From Hydrogenoanaerobacterium saccharovorans (GTDB lineage Bacteria; Bacillota; Clostridia; Oscillospirales; Ruminococcaceae): 64,000 bases of DNA. The stretch lies in assembly GCF_003814745.1 (NCBI RefSeq), contig NZ_RKRD01000001.1, forward strand, positions 744,001-808,000, read 5' to 3'. Every line of letters starts with the position of its first letter. Within the stretch, counting starts at the first letter, position 1. Below the pieces are notes generated by a model that did not search any database, was not told the origin of the DNA, and saw only the letters and a list, made by a program, of their open reading frames with translations. A program made the translations under genes and the position numbers. Shown here one piece after another: positions 51,271 through 60,139 of the stretch.

Positions 51271-52722
51271 TTATTCGCTTAGGACAAACTGGAAACAAGC
51301 CCCGCCGCCTTGGGCATTTTGTGCAGTAAGTTTTATACGGTGCCGTTCGGCAATTTGTTTTGCAATGGCAAGCCCAAGCCCTGTACCGGTTTTGTTCTGC
51401 TCGGAACGAGACTTGTAAAAACGGTCAAAAATATAAGGCAAAATATCTTGTGCAATGCCCGAGCCGCAATCGCGAATGGTTAAGATTTGCTCGTTCAATG
51501 TAACTTCAACTGTACCCTGTTCAGGAGAAAATTTGATGGCGTTATCCAGCACAACCAACAGCATTTGCCGCAGCCTTGCATAGTCACCGTAAAAAGCACA
51601 AAGTGTTGGCATTTTTTGCAGTTTAAGGTTTACGTTTTTTCGTGCGGCAATGTGTTGGGCACTTCTTACAGCGTCATCTACAATATCGCAAAAGTTGATT
51701 TCTTGCATTTCTATTTCAAAATCGTTGTTTTGCAAACGTGATAAATCAAGCAGGTCGCCCACAAGGCGCTGTAAATAAACCGATTCTCCCAGCATCTGCC
51801 GGTGGTAATCTTTTATCTGTTCAGGCTCAGTTACCACCTCATCCACCAAAGCCTCTAAAGAACCGCGCATTACCGTAACGGGGGTTCGCAGTTCGTGCGA
51901 AATGTTGGCTATAAAATCGCGCCGCATCTGTTCAAGTTTTTGGCTTTGCCTGCTGGCTTCATCCAAACGGTCGGTGAGTACATCCATTGTATCGGCAAGC
52001 TCGCCGATTTCATCGTTCTGGTGTATCTGGTTTTTCACTTTGTAATCGCCCTGTGCAAGGCGTAAGGCGGTATTTTTCATCTTATTAAGCGGCTTGGTAA
52101 ATGTAACGGAAAAAGCTACAGCAAGCAGCACCGCTATAAACAGTGCCGCCGTTATACTAATGCCCAGGGTGGCTAACCCTTGTTTTACGGCGGTGTTGGT
52201 GCCTTCTACAGGCGAGTGGAGCAAAACTACGCCAATCACGTTAGTGCCGTATTTTATGGGTGTACCTACTGTAAGGGTGGGTGCTTGCAAAAGTTCGCTG
52301 AAATTCTCACTGAAAGCGGTTTTGCCACTAAAAACTTCATCGATAACAACATCTGCATTTGCGGGCAAATCTTTGTAAGTAAGCCCGTTGCCGTAGCGTC
52401 GCCCCGTGGTAATTAAATTGTGGTTTTCATCAATCACCCATATGTCCGTCATAGCAATTTCATCTAAAAATGTAAGATATGCACCGAAACCGCCCATCCC
52501 CATACCCATACCCATGCCGTGCCCCGAGGTTTGACCATTGGCGATAAACTCCGATAATTTTTCGGCAATGCTTACTGCCCTTTGCTGCATGTCGTTTTTT
52601 TGTATTTCAATAATGTGATTGCGAAACAGTACCATAAATATGCCGCTGATTATCACAGAAAAAACTACCAGACAGGCGGCAAAATAGGCTGTAAGCTTCA
52701 GCGCAATTTTATTTTTGAACAT
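51271..52722 (-). CDS. Sensor histidine kinase with Met-Gly-rich sensor
   Basis: 483-residue membrane kinase. TM1 about 11-32, an extracytoplasmic sensor (about 33-175), TM2 about 178-202, HAMP, then HisKA with H276 in NISHELRTPV and HATPase with NAIKFSPE, DCGSGI and GTGLGLAIAKQIAE. The sensor begins with GHGMGMGMGMGGFG (about residues 66-79), a methionine-glycine run that could bind soft metals such as copper. Its start overlaps the regulator gene by 14 bases. Terminator-like CTGCCA-C-TGGCAG hairpin lies downstream at about 51252-51265. Confidence 0.92.
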   Translation of the reverse strand: MFKNKIALKLTAYFAACLVVFSVIISGIFMVLFRNHIIEIQKNDMQQRAVSIAEKLSEFIANGQTSGHGMGMGMGMGGFGAYLTFLDEIAMTDIWVIDENHNLITTGRRYGNGLTYKDLPANADVVIDEVFSGKTAFSENFSELLQAPTLTVGTPIKYGTNVIGVVLLHSPVEGTNTAVKQGLATLGISITAALFIAVLLAVAFSVTFTKPLNKMKNTALRLAQGDYKVKNQIHQNDEIGELADTMDVLTDRLDEASRQSQKLEQMRRDFIANISHELRTPVTVMRGSLEALVDEVVTEPEQIKDYHRQMLGESVYLQRLVGDLLDLSRLQNNDFEIEMQEINFCDIVDDAVRSAQHIAARKNVNLKLQKMPTLCAFYGDYARLRQMLLVVLDNAIKFSPEQGTVEVTLNEQILTIRDCGSGIAQDILPYIFDRFYKSRSEQNKTGTGLGLAIAKQIAERHRIKLTAQNAQGGGACFQFVLSE

Positions 52723-53407
52723 CGTTTTTTACCTCAAATTTATATCCTACGCCCCAAATGGTTTTAATTTCCCAAGAGGGGTGCTCTTGTACATCCAGTT
52801 TTGCACGAAGCCGTTTGATATGAGAATCCACGGTGCGGTTATCGCCGAAATAATCGTACCCCCAAAGAGCATTAAGCAAATTGTCTCTCGAAAACACCTT
52901 GTTTTTATTGGTGGCAAGCGTCCATAACAGCTCAATTTCTTTTTTTGTAAGCAAGATATCTTCGTTGTTTACACAGGCGGAATATTCATCAAGGTTGATT
53001 TTAAGATTGTCAAATTCAAAAATTTGAGCAGGATTTGCTTCTTCGCGGTTGATTCTGCGAAGAATAGCGCGCACCCTTGCCATAACCTCAGACGGCGAAA
53101 AGGGCTTTACAATATAATCGTCTGCACCGATATCAAGCCCCATTATTTTTTCAAAATCTTCACCTCGTGCGGTTATCATAATAATGGGCACGGTTGAAAT
53201 TTTTCGTATTTCTCTGCAAACCTCAAAGCCATCCATTTTGGGCATCATCACATCCAGCAAAATAACATCGGGTTTGTTTTGCTCAAATTTTAATAATACG
53301 TCGGCACCGTCGTACGCTGTAACAGGCGAATACCCCTCTTTTTTTGCGTACTCCTGCAAAATAGATGTGATTTGTTTGTTGTCGTCTGCAATCAAGATGG
53401 TTGACAT
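52709..53407 (-). CDS. OmpR-family response regulator
   Basis: 232-residue regulator. The receiver has D8-D9, phospho-acceptor D52 (LLDVMMP) and K in VKPFSPSE; the C-terminal winged helix ends with TIWGVGYKFEV and includes NALWGYDYFGDNRTVDSHIKRLRAKL. ATG at 53407 is preferred, with GAGGTG seven bases before; a GTG at 53416 overlaps that site. It forms an operon with the Met-Gly kinase and is divergent from a secreted DUF2680 gene, a likely target. Confidence 0.95.
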   Translation of the reverse strand: MSTILIADDNKQITSILQEYAKKEGYSPVTAYDGADVLLKFEQNKPDVILLDVMMPKMDGFEVCREIRKISTVPIIMITARGEDFEKIMGLDIGADDYIVKPFSPSEVMARVRAILRRINREEANPAQIFEFDNLKINLDEYSACVNNEDILLTKKEIELLWTLATNKNKVFSRDNLLNALWGYDYFGDNRTVDSHIKRLRAKLDVQEHPSWEIKTIWGVGYKFEVKNDVQK

Positions 53408-53589
53408 AGGTATCACCTCATCAAGTTTATATTTCTTGAATCTATTATAACGGTATGTTATGACAAAACTATGTTTTTATAAGCATAAATACCTTAACTT
53501 TGTATCACTAGAAACATAATTTTGCCACAATCCTTCGGTATTATAAGGGCACACCACAAAACAAACAAAAGAATCAGGAGGAATTTATT

Positions 53590-54033
53590 ATGAAAAAACT
53601 AATCGTTATTGGTGCAGCAGTATTTCTTCTCAGTGTATTATCCATCAGCGCGTTTGCAGCGTCTGTGTACAACAGCCCTGCAGAGGCAGTAGCTGGGCTG
53701 ACTGGCAGAACGGTGGAGGATGTTACAAAAGAAAGAACAGAAAGCGGAAAATCTTACGGTGCAATTGCAAACGATGCAGGAAAACTTGATGAATTCAAAA
53801 AAGAGACACAAGAAATAAGAAAAGATATTCTTGCAGAAAAAGTTGCTGACGGTACAATCACACAAGGCCAAGCAGACGATGCCTTGAAAGCTTACGAAGA
53901 GAGACAAGCTTTTTGCGACGGAACAGGTTCAGGCAACGGCGGCTGCGGCGGTAACAGAAACGGTGCAGGCCGCGCTCAAGGTCAGTCAAGGGGTTGGGGT
54001 GCAGGCAACGGAATGGGAATGCTCAATGTTTAG
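53590..54033 (+). CDS. Secreted DUF2680-like protein
   Basis: 147-residue exported protein. Signal peptide residues 1-23 (KKLIVIGAAVFLLSVLSISAFA). The mature part YNSPAEAVAGLTGRTVEDVTKER, YGAIANDAGKLDEFKKE and ADGTITQGQADDAL matches the DUF2680 pattern of Clostridia. The tail (about 108-147) is glycine-asparagine-rich with CDGTGSGNGGCGG and ends GNGMGMLNV. Function unknown. It is divergent from the two-component operon whose sensor also has a GM repeat. GGAGG ribosome site nine bases before ATG. Confidence 0.78.
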   Translation: MKKLIVIGAAVFLLSVLSISAFAASVYNSPAEAVAGLTGRTVEDVTKERTESGKSYGAIANDAGKLDEFKKETQEIRKDILAEKVADGTITQGQADDALKAYEERQAFCDGTGSGNGGCGGNRNGAGRAQGQSRGWGAGNGMGMLNV

Positions 54034-54060
54034 TGAATAAGCTGAATATTTAAACTATGT

Positions 54061-54094
54061 AAAGAACGGCTGCGTTTGGCAGTCGTTCTTTTTT
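54061..54094 (+). terminator. Intrinsic terminator after the DUF2680 gene
   Basis: AAGAACGGCTGC / GGCAGTCGTTCTT stem then TTTTTT. Confidence 0.85.
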
Positions 54095-54317
54095 GAGTTT
54101 TAACGGATAACACTATAATAAACGATATTTTCATCGGTTTCTATTTTGCATTTTGCACAGATTATTTTTTGTTTTTAGATAATGTATACAAAATATATAA
54201 ATAAAATACAAAACTATTGCAAATATTTAAGATGAATGATACCATATAGTTAAATTGTTAAACAATTAGATTATTAAACAATATAAATATGCCATATTGG
54301 CAGAATAGGTGGTAGAA

Positions 54318-54995
54318 ATGGATATCAAGCCTGTACGCAATGAAAGACTTTCGGATAAAGTAGTCAATCAGATTGTGAATATGATGCGCGACGGCAGCCT
54401 CAAACCGGGCGACAAATTACCCAATGAAACTTTGTTTGCCGAGCAGTTCGGCGTTAGCAGAGGCATATTGCGCGAGGCTTTAACACAGCTGCAGGCACAA
54501 GGATATATACGCAGAAAGCCCAAAGACGGCACGTATATACAAGATAATATTCAGGGGAAGCTCATGAACGAATCGGTAAATGAGGCACTGAAAAAAGCTA
54601 CCTACAGCGATTTGGTAGACTTTAGAGAAACTTTAGAGCTAAAAATGGTTGAGCGCGCAATAGAACGTGCCAGTGACGAAGAAATTGAAGAACTGTTTGA
54701 TGGGTTGGAAGTTGCGGCAAGCGACGAAGAACAGCACAATATGGATCATTATTTTCACTACAAGCTGGCGCAGGCATCCCGTAATATTTTTTATATGAAT
54801 TTTATCGATACCTACTACGACCTTATCAGCGAAATTGCGATGAAGAGCCATCGTGACCAGGTAAGACGCGACCAAATTGCACAAGAGCACCTTGCCATTG
54901 CGAAGGCGGTAGCAAACCGCGATAAACAGGCGGCAAAACAGGCGGTACGCCATCATATGCGCATGGTAGATAAGAAAATTGAAAGTATGGAATAA
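54318..54995 (+). CDS. GntR/FadR-family transcriptional regulator
   Basis: 225-residue regulator. The N-terminal GntR winged helix has GSLKPGDKLPNETLFAEQFGVSRGILREALTQLQAQGYIRRKPKDGTYI; the C-terminal FCD ligand domain has DLVDFRETLELKMVERAIERA and metal-type histidines in HYFHYKLAQAS and QEHLAIAKAV...HHMRMV. ATG at 54318 has AGGTGG five bases upstream; the GTG at 54309 overlaps it. It leads the ABC/ARH locus, and most likely controls it in response to a carboxylate-type ligand (family trend). The 54095-54317 stretch is AT-rich and probably holds the promoter. Confidence 0.92.
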   Translation: MDIKPVRNERLSDKVVNQIVNMMRDGSLKPGDKLPNETLFAEQFGVSRGILREALTQLQAQGYIRRKPKDGTYIQDNIQGKLMNESVNEALKKATYSDLVDFRETLELKMVERAIERASDEEIEELFDGLEVAASDEEQHNMDHYFHYKLAQASRNIFYMNFIDTYYDLISEIAMKSHRDQVRRDQIAQEHLAIAKAVANRDKQAAKQAVRHHMRMVDKKIESME

Positions 54996-55014
54996 GATTA
55001 AGGAAGTGCAAAAG

Positions 55015-56379
55015 ATGAGAAAATGTTTCAAAATATTATCGCCTTGCGGTATTTTAGGCTATGGCTTTCCGACAGAGTCGTTTGAAAGCGGGTTAAACGA
55101 TTGCCCCGATGCAATTATAGTTGATGCGGGCTCTACCGATGCCGGACCGCACAAGCTCGGTGCAAACACTGCCATTGTAAGCCGTCAGGCTTGTAAAAAA
55201 GATTTGGAACGTTTAATTACAGCAGGTGTAAAACATAAAATTCCCGTTATTATCGGTTCGGCAGGCGGCAGCGGGGGTAAATCGCACGTACTATGGACAC
55301 TCGATATCATAAACGAAGTGTTGGCAGAACATAAAATCACTAACCTAAAGCAGGCGATTATCTGGGCAGATATCCCAAAAGACATTATTCGCGAAAACAT
55401 GAAGCAGGGCAAGGTGACACCGCTTGGCGATTCGGTACCCCAACTTACCGAAGACGCGTTGGAGCAGACAACGGGTGTGGTAGCGCAGATGGGGATGGAG
55501 CCCATTTTGGAGGCACTCGAAAATGGTGCACAGCTGATTATTTGCGGCAGAGCATACGACCCATCGCCCTTTGCAGCAGCAGGGGTGTTTGCAGGGTTTG
55601 ATGAGGCACTTGCTTACCATCTGGGTAAGGTGCTGGAATGCGGCGCATTGTGCTGTGAACCCGGCACAACCAAAGATTGTATGATGGGCGTTTTGTATGA
55701 GGATTGCTTTGAGGTTTACCCCACCAACCACACCCGCAAATGCACTACCGTCAGCGTAGCAGCACATACGTTTTATGAAAAAGATCACCCCTACATATTG
55801 CATGGCCCGGGAGTGGTACTGGACTTGAAAAATTGCGAATTTACCGATTGCGGCGCAGGGCGTGTTCGCGTCAGCGGCAGTAAAATGAAAAAGACGCCTG
55901 TGTACCAAATCAAACTGGAAGGTGCGCGACGGGTTGCGTACCGAACCTTTGTGGTTGCAGGTATACGAGACCCATTGCTTATCGACAAGGTTGAAGAAGT
56001 AGAAGAACAGGTGAAAAACAGCGTGATGAACCAATTCAGTGAAATCCCGCGCGGCAGTTATCAAATCAACTTTTACAACTATGGCAAAAACGGGGTAATG
56101 GGCACGTTGGAGCCACACAACACAGCAGGGCACGAAATTGGTGTGCTGTTTGAGGTGATTGCCCAAACTCAAAGTGAAGCATCTGCATTGTGCAGTGCGG
56201 TGCGCTCTACCTTTATGCATTACGGTTATGAGGGCAGAAAATCCACAGCAGGTAATTTGGCATTTCCGTTTGCACCAAGCGACGTCGAATTTGGTGCCGT
56301 GTACGAATTTTCGGTATATCATTTGATGGAAACAGCGGATGCCAAAGCATTGTTCCCCATTGAATACAGCTTAAGATAG
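55015..56379 (+). CDS. AtuA-like (DUF1446) acyclic terpene utilisation family protein
   Basis: 454-residue protein of the AtuA/DUF1446 family. It shows GYGFPTESFESGL, IIVDAGSTDAGPHKLG, IIGSAGGSGGKSH, ICGRAYDPSPFAAAG and the C-terminal FGAVYEFSVYHLM block. Pseudomonas AtuA belongs to a terpene degradation pathway, but most relatives have no proven activity. It pairs with the DUF4387 gene just downstream, as in other genomes. ATG at 55015 has AGGAAGTG six bases before. Start of a likely operon to 63242. Confidence 0.85.
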   Translation: MRKCFKILSPCGILGYGFPTESFESGLNDCPDAIIVDAGSTDAGPHKLGANTAIVSRQACKKDLERLITAGVKHKIPVIIGSAGGSGGKSHVLWTLDIINEVLAEHKITNLKQAIIWADIPKDIIRENMKQGKVTPLGDSVPQLTEDALEQTTGVVAQMGMEPILEALENGAQLIICGRAYDPSPFAAAGVFAGFDEALAYHLGKVLECGALCCEPGTTKDCMMGVLYEDCFEVYPTNHTRKCTTVSVAAHTFYEKDHPYILHGPGVVLDLKNCEFTDCGAGRVRVSGSKMKKTPVYQIKLEGARRVAYRTFVVAGIRDPLLIDKVEEVEEQVKNSVMNQFSEIPRGSYQINFYNYGKNGVMGTLEPHNTAGHEIGVLFEVIAQTQSEASALCSAVRSTFMHYGYEGRKSTAGNLAFPFAPSDVEFGAVYEFSVYHLMETADAKALFPIEYSLR

Positions 56380-56391
56380 GAGGCACAGCCA

Positions 56392-56703
56392 ATGGATAGA
56401 TTGGTTGATTTGGCAAAAGTATTGAGAAGTAAAAACAGCGGCCCGTTTGAAATAACCTTGGATGTGCTGTTTGATAAACCTGAGAATTACCGCAGGGTGG
56501 CAGACAGCGGAGTCATCAATATAGATACCATCTGCAAGCTTTACCAGTTAAAGCCGAAAGATATCTGCGGAATTGTTTTTTTTGAAAAAGGATTGGGAAT
56601 CAAGATAACATATAACAGAGCAGTTTCTTCGGGCACTTGCTGCGACCGCGATGTTTACGGTGCACAGCAGCATGCCCCGCTCATGGATATATTGATTCCG
56701 TAA
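56392..56703 (+). CDS. DUF4387 family protein
   Basis: 103-residue small protein that matches DUF4387: LVDLAKVLRSKNSGPFEITLDVLFDK, then INIDTICKLYQL and the end GAQQHAPLMDILIP. It follows the AtuA-like gene by 12 bases; the two families are commonly adjacent or fused, suggesting one enzyme complex. Activity unknown. Confidence 0.85.
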   Translation: MDRLVDLAKVLRSKNSGPFEITLDVLFDKPENYRRVADSGVINIDTICKLYQLKPKDICGIVFFEKGLGIKITYNRAVSSGTCCDRDVYGAQQHAPLMDILIP

Positions 56704-56714
56704 GGAGGAGTATT

Positions 56715-57656
56715 ATGACACTTACAAAATCAAATAAGCCTCCCAAGGTAAAGCTGAATCCGCAAAAGCTGTGGCGGCAGGTGCGCGCGGATAAGGTGTT
56801 GTATTTGATGCTGGCGCCCACGATTTTATATTTTATTATATTCCGACTGTGGCCTATTCTTGGTATGAGGCTGGCATTTTACAACTACAAGGCACGCGGA
56901 CCATGGACTTTTGCGGGGCTAAAATATTTTAAAATGATATTTAAAACCTCTGCATTCGGCGAAATTCTTTCCAATACACTTATCATCAGTTTTATGAAGT
57001 ATATCCTGTTGTTCCCGCTTTTTGTTTTGTTTGCTATTTTGCTCAATGAACTAAGAGTAGGAGTATTTCGCAAATATGTACAGGTAATTTCTTATTTACC
57101 GCACTTTTTGTCGTGGGTGGTTATTGCAGGCATTTGGATTTCTGCACTGTCGCCTTCATCGGGTGCAGTAAACCAAATTCTTGGCATCTTCCATATTCCC
57201 GCAGTTGATTTTATGACAGACAAAACAAAGATACGCTGGATTTTGATGTTGTCGGAGGCATGGAGAAGTATCGGTTGGGATTCGATTTTTTATTTTACCG
57301 CGATTCTAAATATTTCGCCTAGCCTTTACGAAGCCGCCGAAATTGACGGTGCCAATCGCATCAATATTATTAAATCAATTATACTGCCTGCTTTGATTAC
57401 ACCCATGATTACCATGTTTATTTTAAACCTTGGTTTCTTCCTCAATGCGGGTTTTGACCAAGTACTGAACTTTTCGAACGATGCAGTGCTCAGCTCGGTA
57501 GATATTTTGGATACCTACATCTACCGTATTGGTATTCAAAACGCACAATATTCGCTTGCAACCGCAGTGAGCTTGATTAAGGGTGTAGTGGGCGTTTTGC
57601 TTGTTTTGTGTACCCATTTGCTCTCGAAAAAAATCACAGGAAAGGGTGTGTGGTAG
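56715..57656 (+). CDS. ABC transporter permease, LplB type
   Basis: 313-residue inner-membrane permease with six helices (binding-protein-dependent family PF00528). The N-terminal YLMLAPTILYFIIFRLWPILGMRLAFYNYK is typical of LplB-like sugar permeases, and the EAA loop reads YEAAEIDGANRINIIKSIILP, contacting the ATPase. GGAGGAG seven bases before ATG 56715. No ATPase gene is in the locus, so a shared MsmK-type subunit is presumed. Confidence 0.92.
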   Translation: MTLTKSNKPPKVKLNPQKLWRQVRADKVLYLMLAPTILYFIIFRLWPILGMRLAFYNYKARGPWTFAGLKYFKMIFKTSAFGEILSNTLIISFMKYILLFPLFVLFAILLNELRVGVFRKYVQVISYLPHFLSWVVIAGIWISALSPSSGAVNQILGIFHIPAVDFMTDKTKIRWILMLSEAWRSIGWDSIFYFTAILNISPSLYEAAEIDGANRINIIKSIILPALITPMITMFILNLGFFLNAGFDQVLNFSNDAVLSSVDILDTYIYRIGIQNAQYSLATAVSLIKGVVGVLLVLCTHLLSKKITGKGVW

Positions 57657-58546
57657 CATTGAAACGGTACAAAAAGTATACCTTTGCTCAAATTGTTTTA
57701 ATGATCGTTTTGGGTGCCATCACACTTACCATGATTGTACCTTTGCTCAATATATTGGCACGTTCTCTTTCCAGTCCCGAGGCATCCGTTTCTATGAGCG
57801 GGCTGGAGATTCTCCCAAAAGATTTTGACCTCATCAATTACCGTATCGTGTTTAGCCACCCTGTGCTTATGCCCGCACTGTGGAACTCCATTGTAATCAC
57901 CGTGGTGGGTACGGCAATTAACATTCTGCTTACCACCACTGCGGCGTATGTACTCACAAGGCCAAAACTTGCATTCAAAAAACCCATTATGGTGTTTTTG
58001 ATTATTATGATGCTGTTTGAACCGGGGCTTGTTCCCGAATATCTTGTCATTAAAGATTTGGGGTTGATGGGCAGCAAATGGTCGGTAATTTTGCTCACCG
58101 CTGTGAACGTTTACTACCTGATTATTATGATGCGTTATTTTGAAGAAGTTCCCGTATCTATTTACGAGGCAGCAACCATTGACGGAGCAGGACATTTACG
58201 TATGCTGTTTTCCATCGTGTTTCCGCTTTCCAAAGCCGGTATTGCAACCATCACGATGTTTTATGCCGTAGTGCGTTGGAACGAATATTTCAAAGCAAGC
58301 ATCTATCTTACCAAGGCAAAGGATACGGTGCTGCAAGTGATTTTGCGCCAGTTCGTCGTTCTTGGCGATACTGTGTCGATTGTAGGGCAGCAGAACCTGT
58401 ACAACTACAACGACTTAGCACGGATTGACTACAATGCACTCAAGGGTGCCACCATTATTGTGGCGATTATTCCAATTTTGTTACTCTACCCCATTGTTCT
58501 GAAGTACTATGCAAAAGACGTAATGGGCGGAGGAGTAAAAGAATAA
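57650..58546 (+). CDS. ABC transporter permease, carbohydrate type
   Basis: About 295-residue partner permease with six helices. EAA loop IYEAATIDGAGHLRMLFSIVFPL. The start is uncertain: GTG 57650 overlaps the previous stop, TTG 57659 follows it by two bases; AAAGGG is upstream of both. It ends MGGGVKE, common in YtcP-type permeases. Works with the preceding permease and the downstream lipoprotein. Confidence 0.9.
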   Translation: MVALKRYKKYTFAQIVLMIVLGAITLTMIVPLLNILARSLSSPEASVSMSGLEILPKDFDLINYRIVFSHPVLMPALWNSIVITVVGTAINILLTTTAAYVLTRPKLAFKKPIMVFLIIMMLFEPGLVPEYLVIKDLGLMGSKWSVILLTAVNVYYLIIMMRYFEEVPVSIYEAATIDGAGHLRMLFSIVFPLSKAGIATITMFYAVVRWNEYFKASIYLTKAKDTVLQVILRQFVVLGDTVSIVGQQNLYNYNDLARIDYNALKGATIIVAIIPILLLYPIVLKYYAKDVMGGGVKE

Positions 58547-58580
58547 AAAAGCAAACACAAAGTATAAGGAGGATTTTTAG

Positions 58581-60080
58581 ATGAACCGTTTGATTAGTCT
58601 TATTCTCGCAGTACTCATGGTTTTAGCGCTGTTTGCAGGTTGCGGCTCTAAGCAAGGAGCCCCCTCGCAATCAACACCGGAGGCATCCGGCGAAACGTCG
58701 GCGACCGAACCTGCAAAAATCGGTACACCCGAAGAACCTGTAACCGTCACTTATCTTTGCAAAGACGTTGTTCCTACCGAAGAAAATGTAATAGAGCTTG
58801 TAAAACAAATCGAAGCCGGTATGGCTGCCGAGGGCAACTACATAAAGCTTGAAGTTTTAGAAGCACCTGCGGGCAAATATGCCGAGGTGGTGCCCATTGC
58901 TTTTCGTACCGGTCAGGTATCGCCCGACATCATCTATTTTCAGGGCGGGGACCTGCCCATTTCACAAGAGGGTATGCTTGAAGATTTAACCGCGTACATC
59001 AACGCCTCTACCAATGTAAAAGCAATTATGCAAGAACATAACACAGAAGCGGTAAAAAATTACCCGTATCTGCTTTGGTTGGCACCCGCCAGAGTGCAGA
59101 TACCTGTGATCAGAACCGACTGGTTTAATTCGCTTGAAAGCAGCAAAGCACTGCTTGAAAACCCAACCCCCGAAAATTACTATGCCATGTTCAAAGAGAT
59201 GAAAGACAAAGGCATCTGCGAGTGGCCTATTACCACCGACGGTACCATCTTAAAACTCGACAGTGTGTTCAACCACGCTTTTGGTGTAACCGCGACCATC
59301 GTAAAAGAGGGCGACAAGTGGGTTTACTCGAAAGCAACCAAAGCAGAAAAAGATAAACTCGCTTACTATGCAAAACTGTATGCAGACGGCTTGCTCGACA
59401 AAGAGTACGTCACAAAACAGTGGGACACCATGGAGCAAGCATTCTACGAAGGACAGGCCGGATTTGTTTCGGGTACAGCGGGCGATGTTATCAACGTTTA
59501 CAACAATAAAATGGTTCAAACCAAAGGTGAAGCAGCACAGCTGGCAGTTTTGCCGCCCGCAAAAGGCGTGTCACAAGCATACCAATCCATAGACGTTACC
59601 AAAGAGTCGCGTGGCTTTGCCATCAATGCAGATTCTGAGGTAAAAGATGCCGCATGGGCAGTATTGGAGTTTATGGCGGGCACCGAAGGCAGAAAACTGG
59701 ATAAGCTGGGGCTCAAGGATGTTCATTATACCGAAGAAAGCGGAAAATACAAACTCACCGATAAATTCCCCGAATGGTGGGCGCGCTTTTGGCCGACCAT
59801 GCAGGGGCTCGACACCTCCACAGTCAACGGTCAAGTGCTCACCGAGCCTGCAGTTGCTTCTCTCGAAGCAGCTACCGAGTACTACGCAGCTGATACCAAT
59901 GTCATTCTGCCCGATGACCTTTTGCCGCTGAAAGATGCGATGGATAAGTTGTACACCGAGTATTCCACCGATATTATCCGCGGTGTGAAAAGTATCGACA
60001 GCTTTGACGAGTTTGTCGCCAAATGGAATGCTGCAGGCGGTGATGAAATCAGCAAATATCTAGCAGAAAAATTGGGTTAA
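58581..60080 (+). CDS. Extracellular solute-binding lipoprotein
   Basis: 499-residue substrate-binding protein of family 1. The lipobox is LFAG-C21 after a hydrophobic signal (residues 4-20), so it is lipid-anchored outside the membrane. A serine/threonine/proline-rich linker follows, then the binding domain (VTVTYLCKDVVPTEENVIELVKQIE onward). Size fits LplA-like oligosaccharide-binding proteins. Specificity unknown. GGAGG ribosome site. Confidence 0.9.
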   Translation: MNRLISLILAVLMVLALFAGCGSKQGAPSQSTPEASGETSATEPAKIGTPEEPVTVTYLCKDVVPTEENVIELVKQIEAGMAAEGNYIKLEVLEAPAGKYAEVVPIAFRTGQVSPDIIYFQGGDLPISQEGMLEDLTAYINASTNVKAIMQEHNTEAVKNYPYLLWLAPARVQIPVIRTDWFNSLESSKALLENPTPENYYAMFKEMKDKGICEWPITTDGTILKLDSVFNHAFGVTATIVKEGDKWVYSKATKAEKDKLAYYAKLYADGLLDKEYVTKQWDTMEQAFYEGQAGFVSGTAGDVINVYNNKMVQTKGEAAQLAVLPPAKGVSQAYQSIDVTKESRGFAINADSEVKDAAWAVLEFMAGTEGRKLDKLGLKDVHYTEESGKYKLTDKFPEWWARFWPTMQGLDTSTVNGQVLTEPAVASLEAATEYYAADTNVILPDDLLPLKDAMDKLYTEYSTDIIRGVKSIDSFDEFVAKWNAAGGDEISKYLAEKLG

Positions 60081-60086
60081 CTATAA

Positions 60087-60120
60087 AAGTACCTCTCTTT
60101 GTTGCCAGAGAGAGGTACTT
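60087..60120 (+). other. Intercistronic hairpin after the binding-protein gene
   Basis: AAGTACCTCTCT / AGAGAGGTACTT, perfect 12-bp stem, loop of ten, no T-tract. Such hairpins often protect the abundant binding-protein message while letting part of the transcription pass; that role is inferred. Confidence 0.65.
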
Positions 60121-60139
60121 CTAAACTAAGGGGTACAAT

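Noticed and set aside
55345..56322. Minus-strand open frame of 325 codons opposite the AtuA-like gene
   Set aside because: Composition is that of an antisense shadow and it has no ribosome site or motif.
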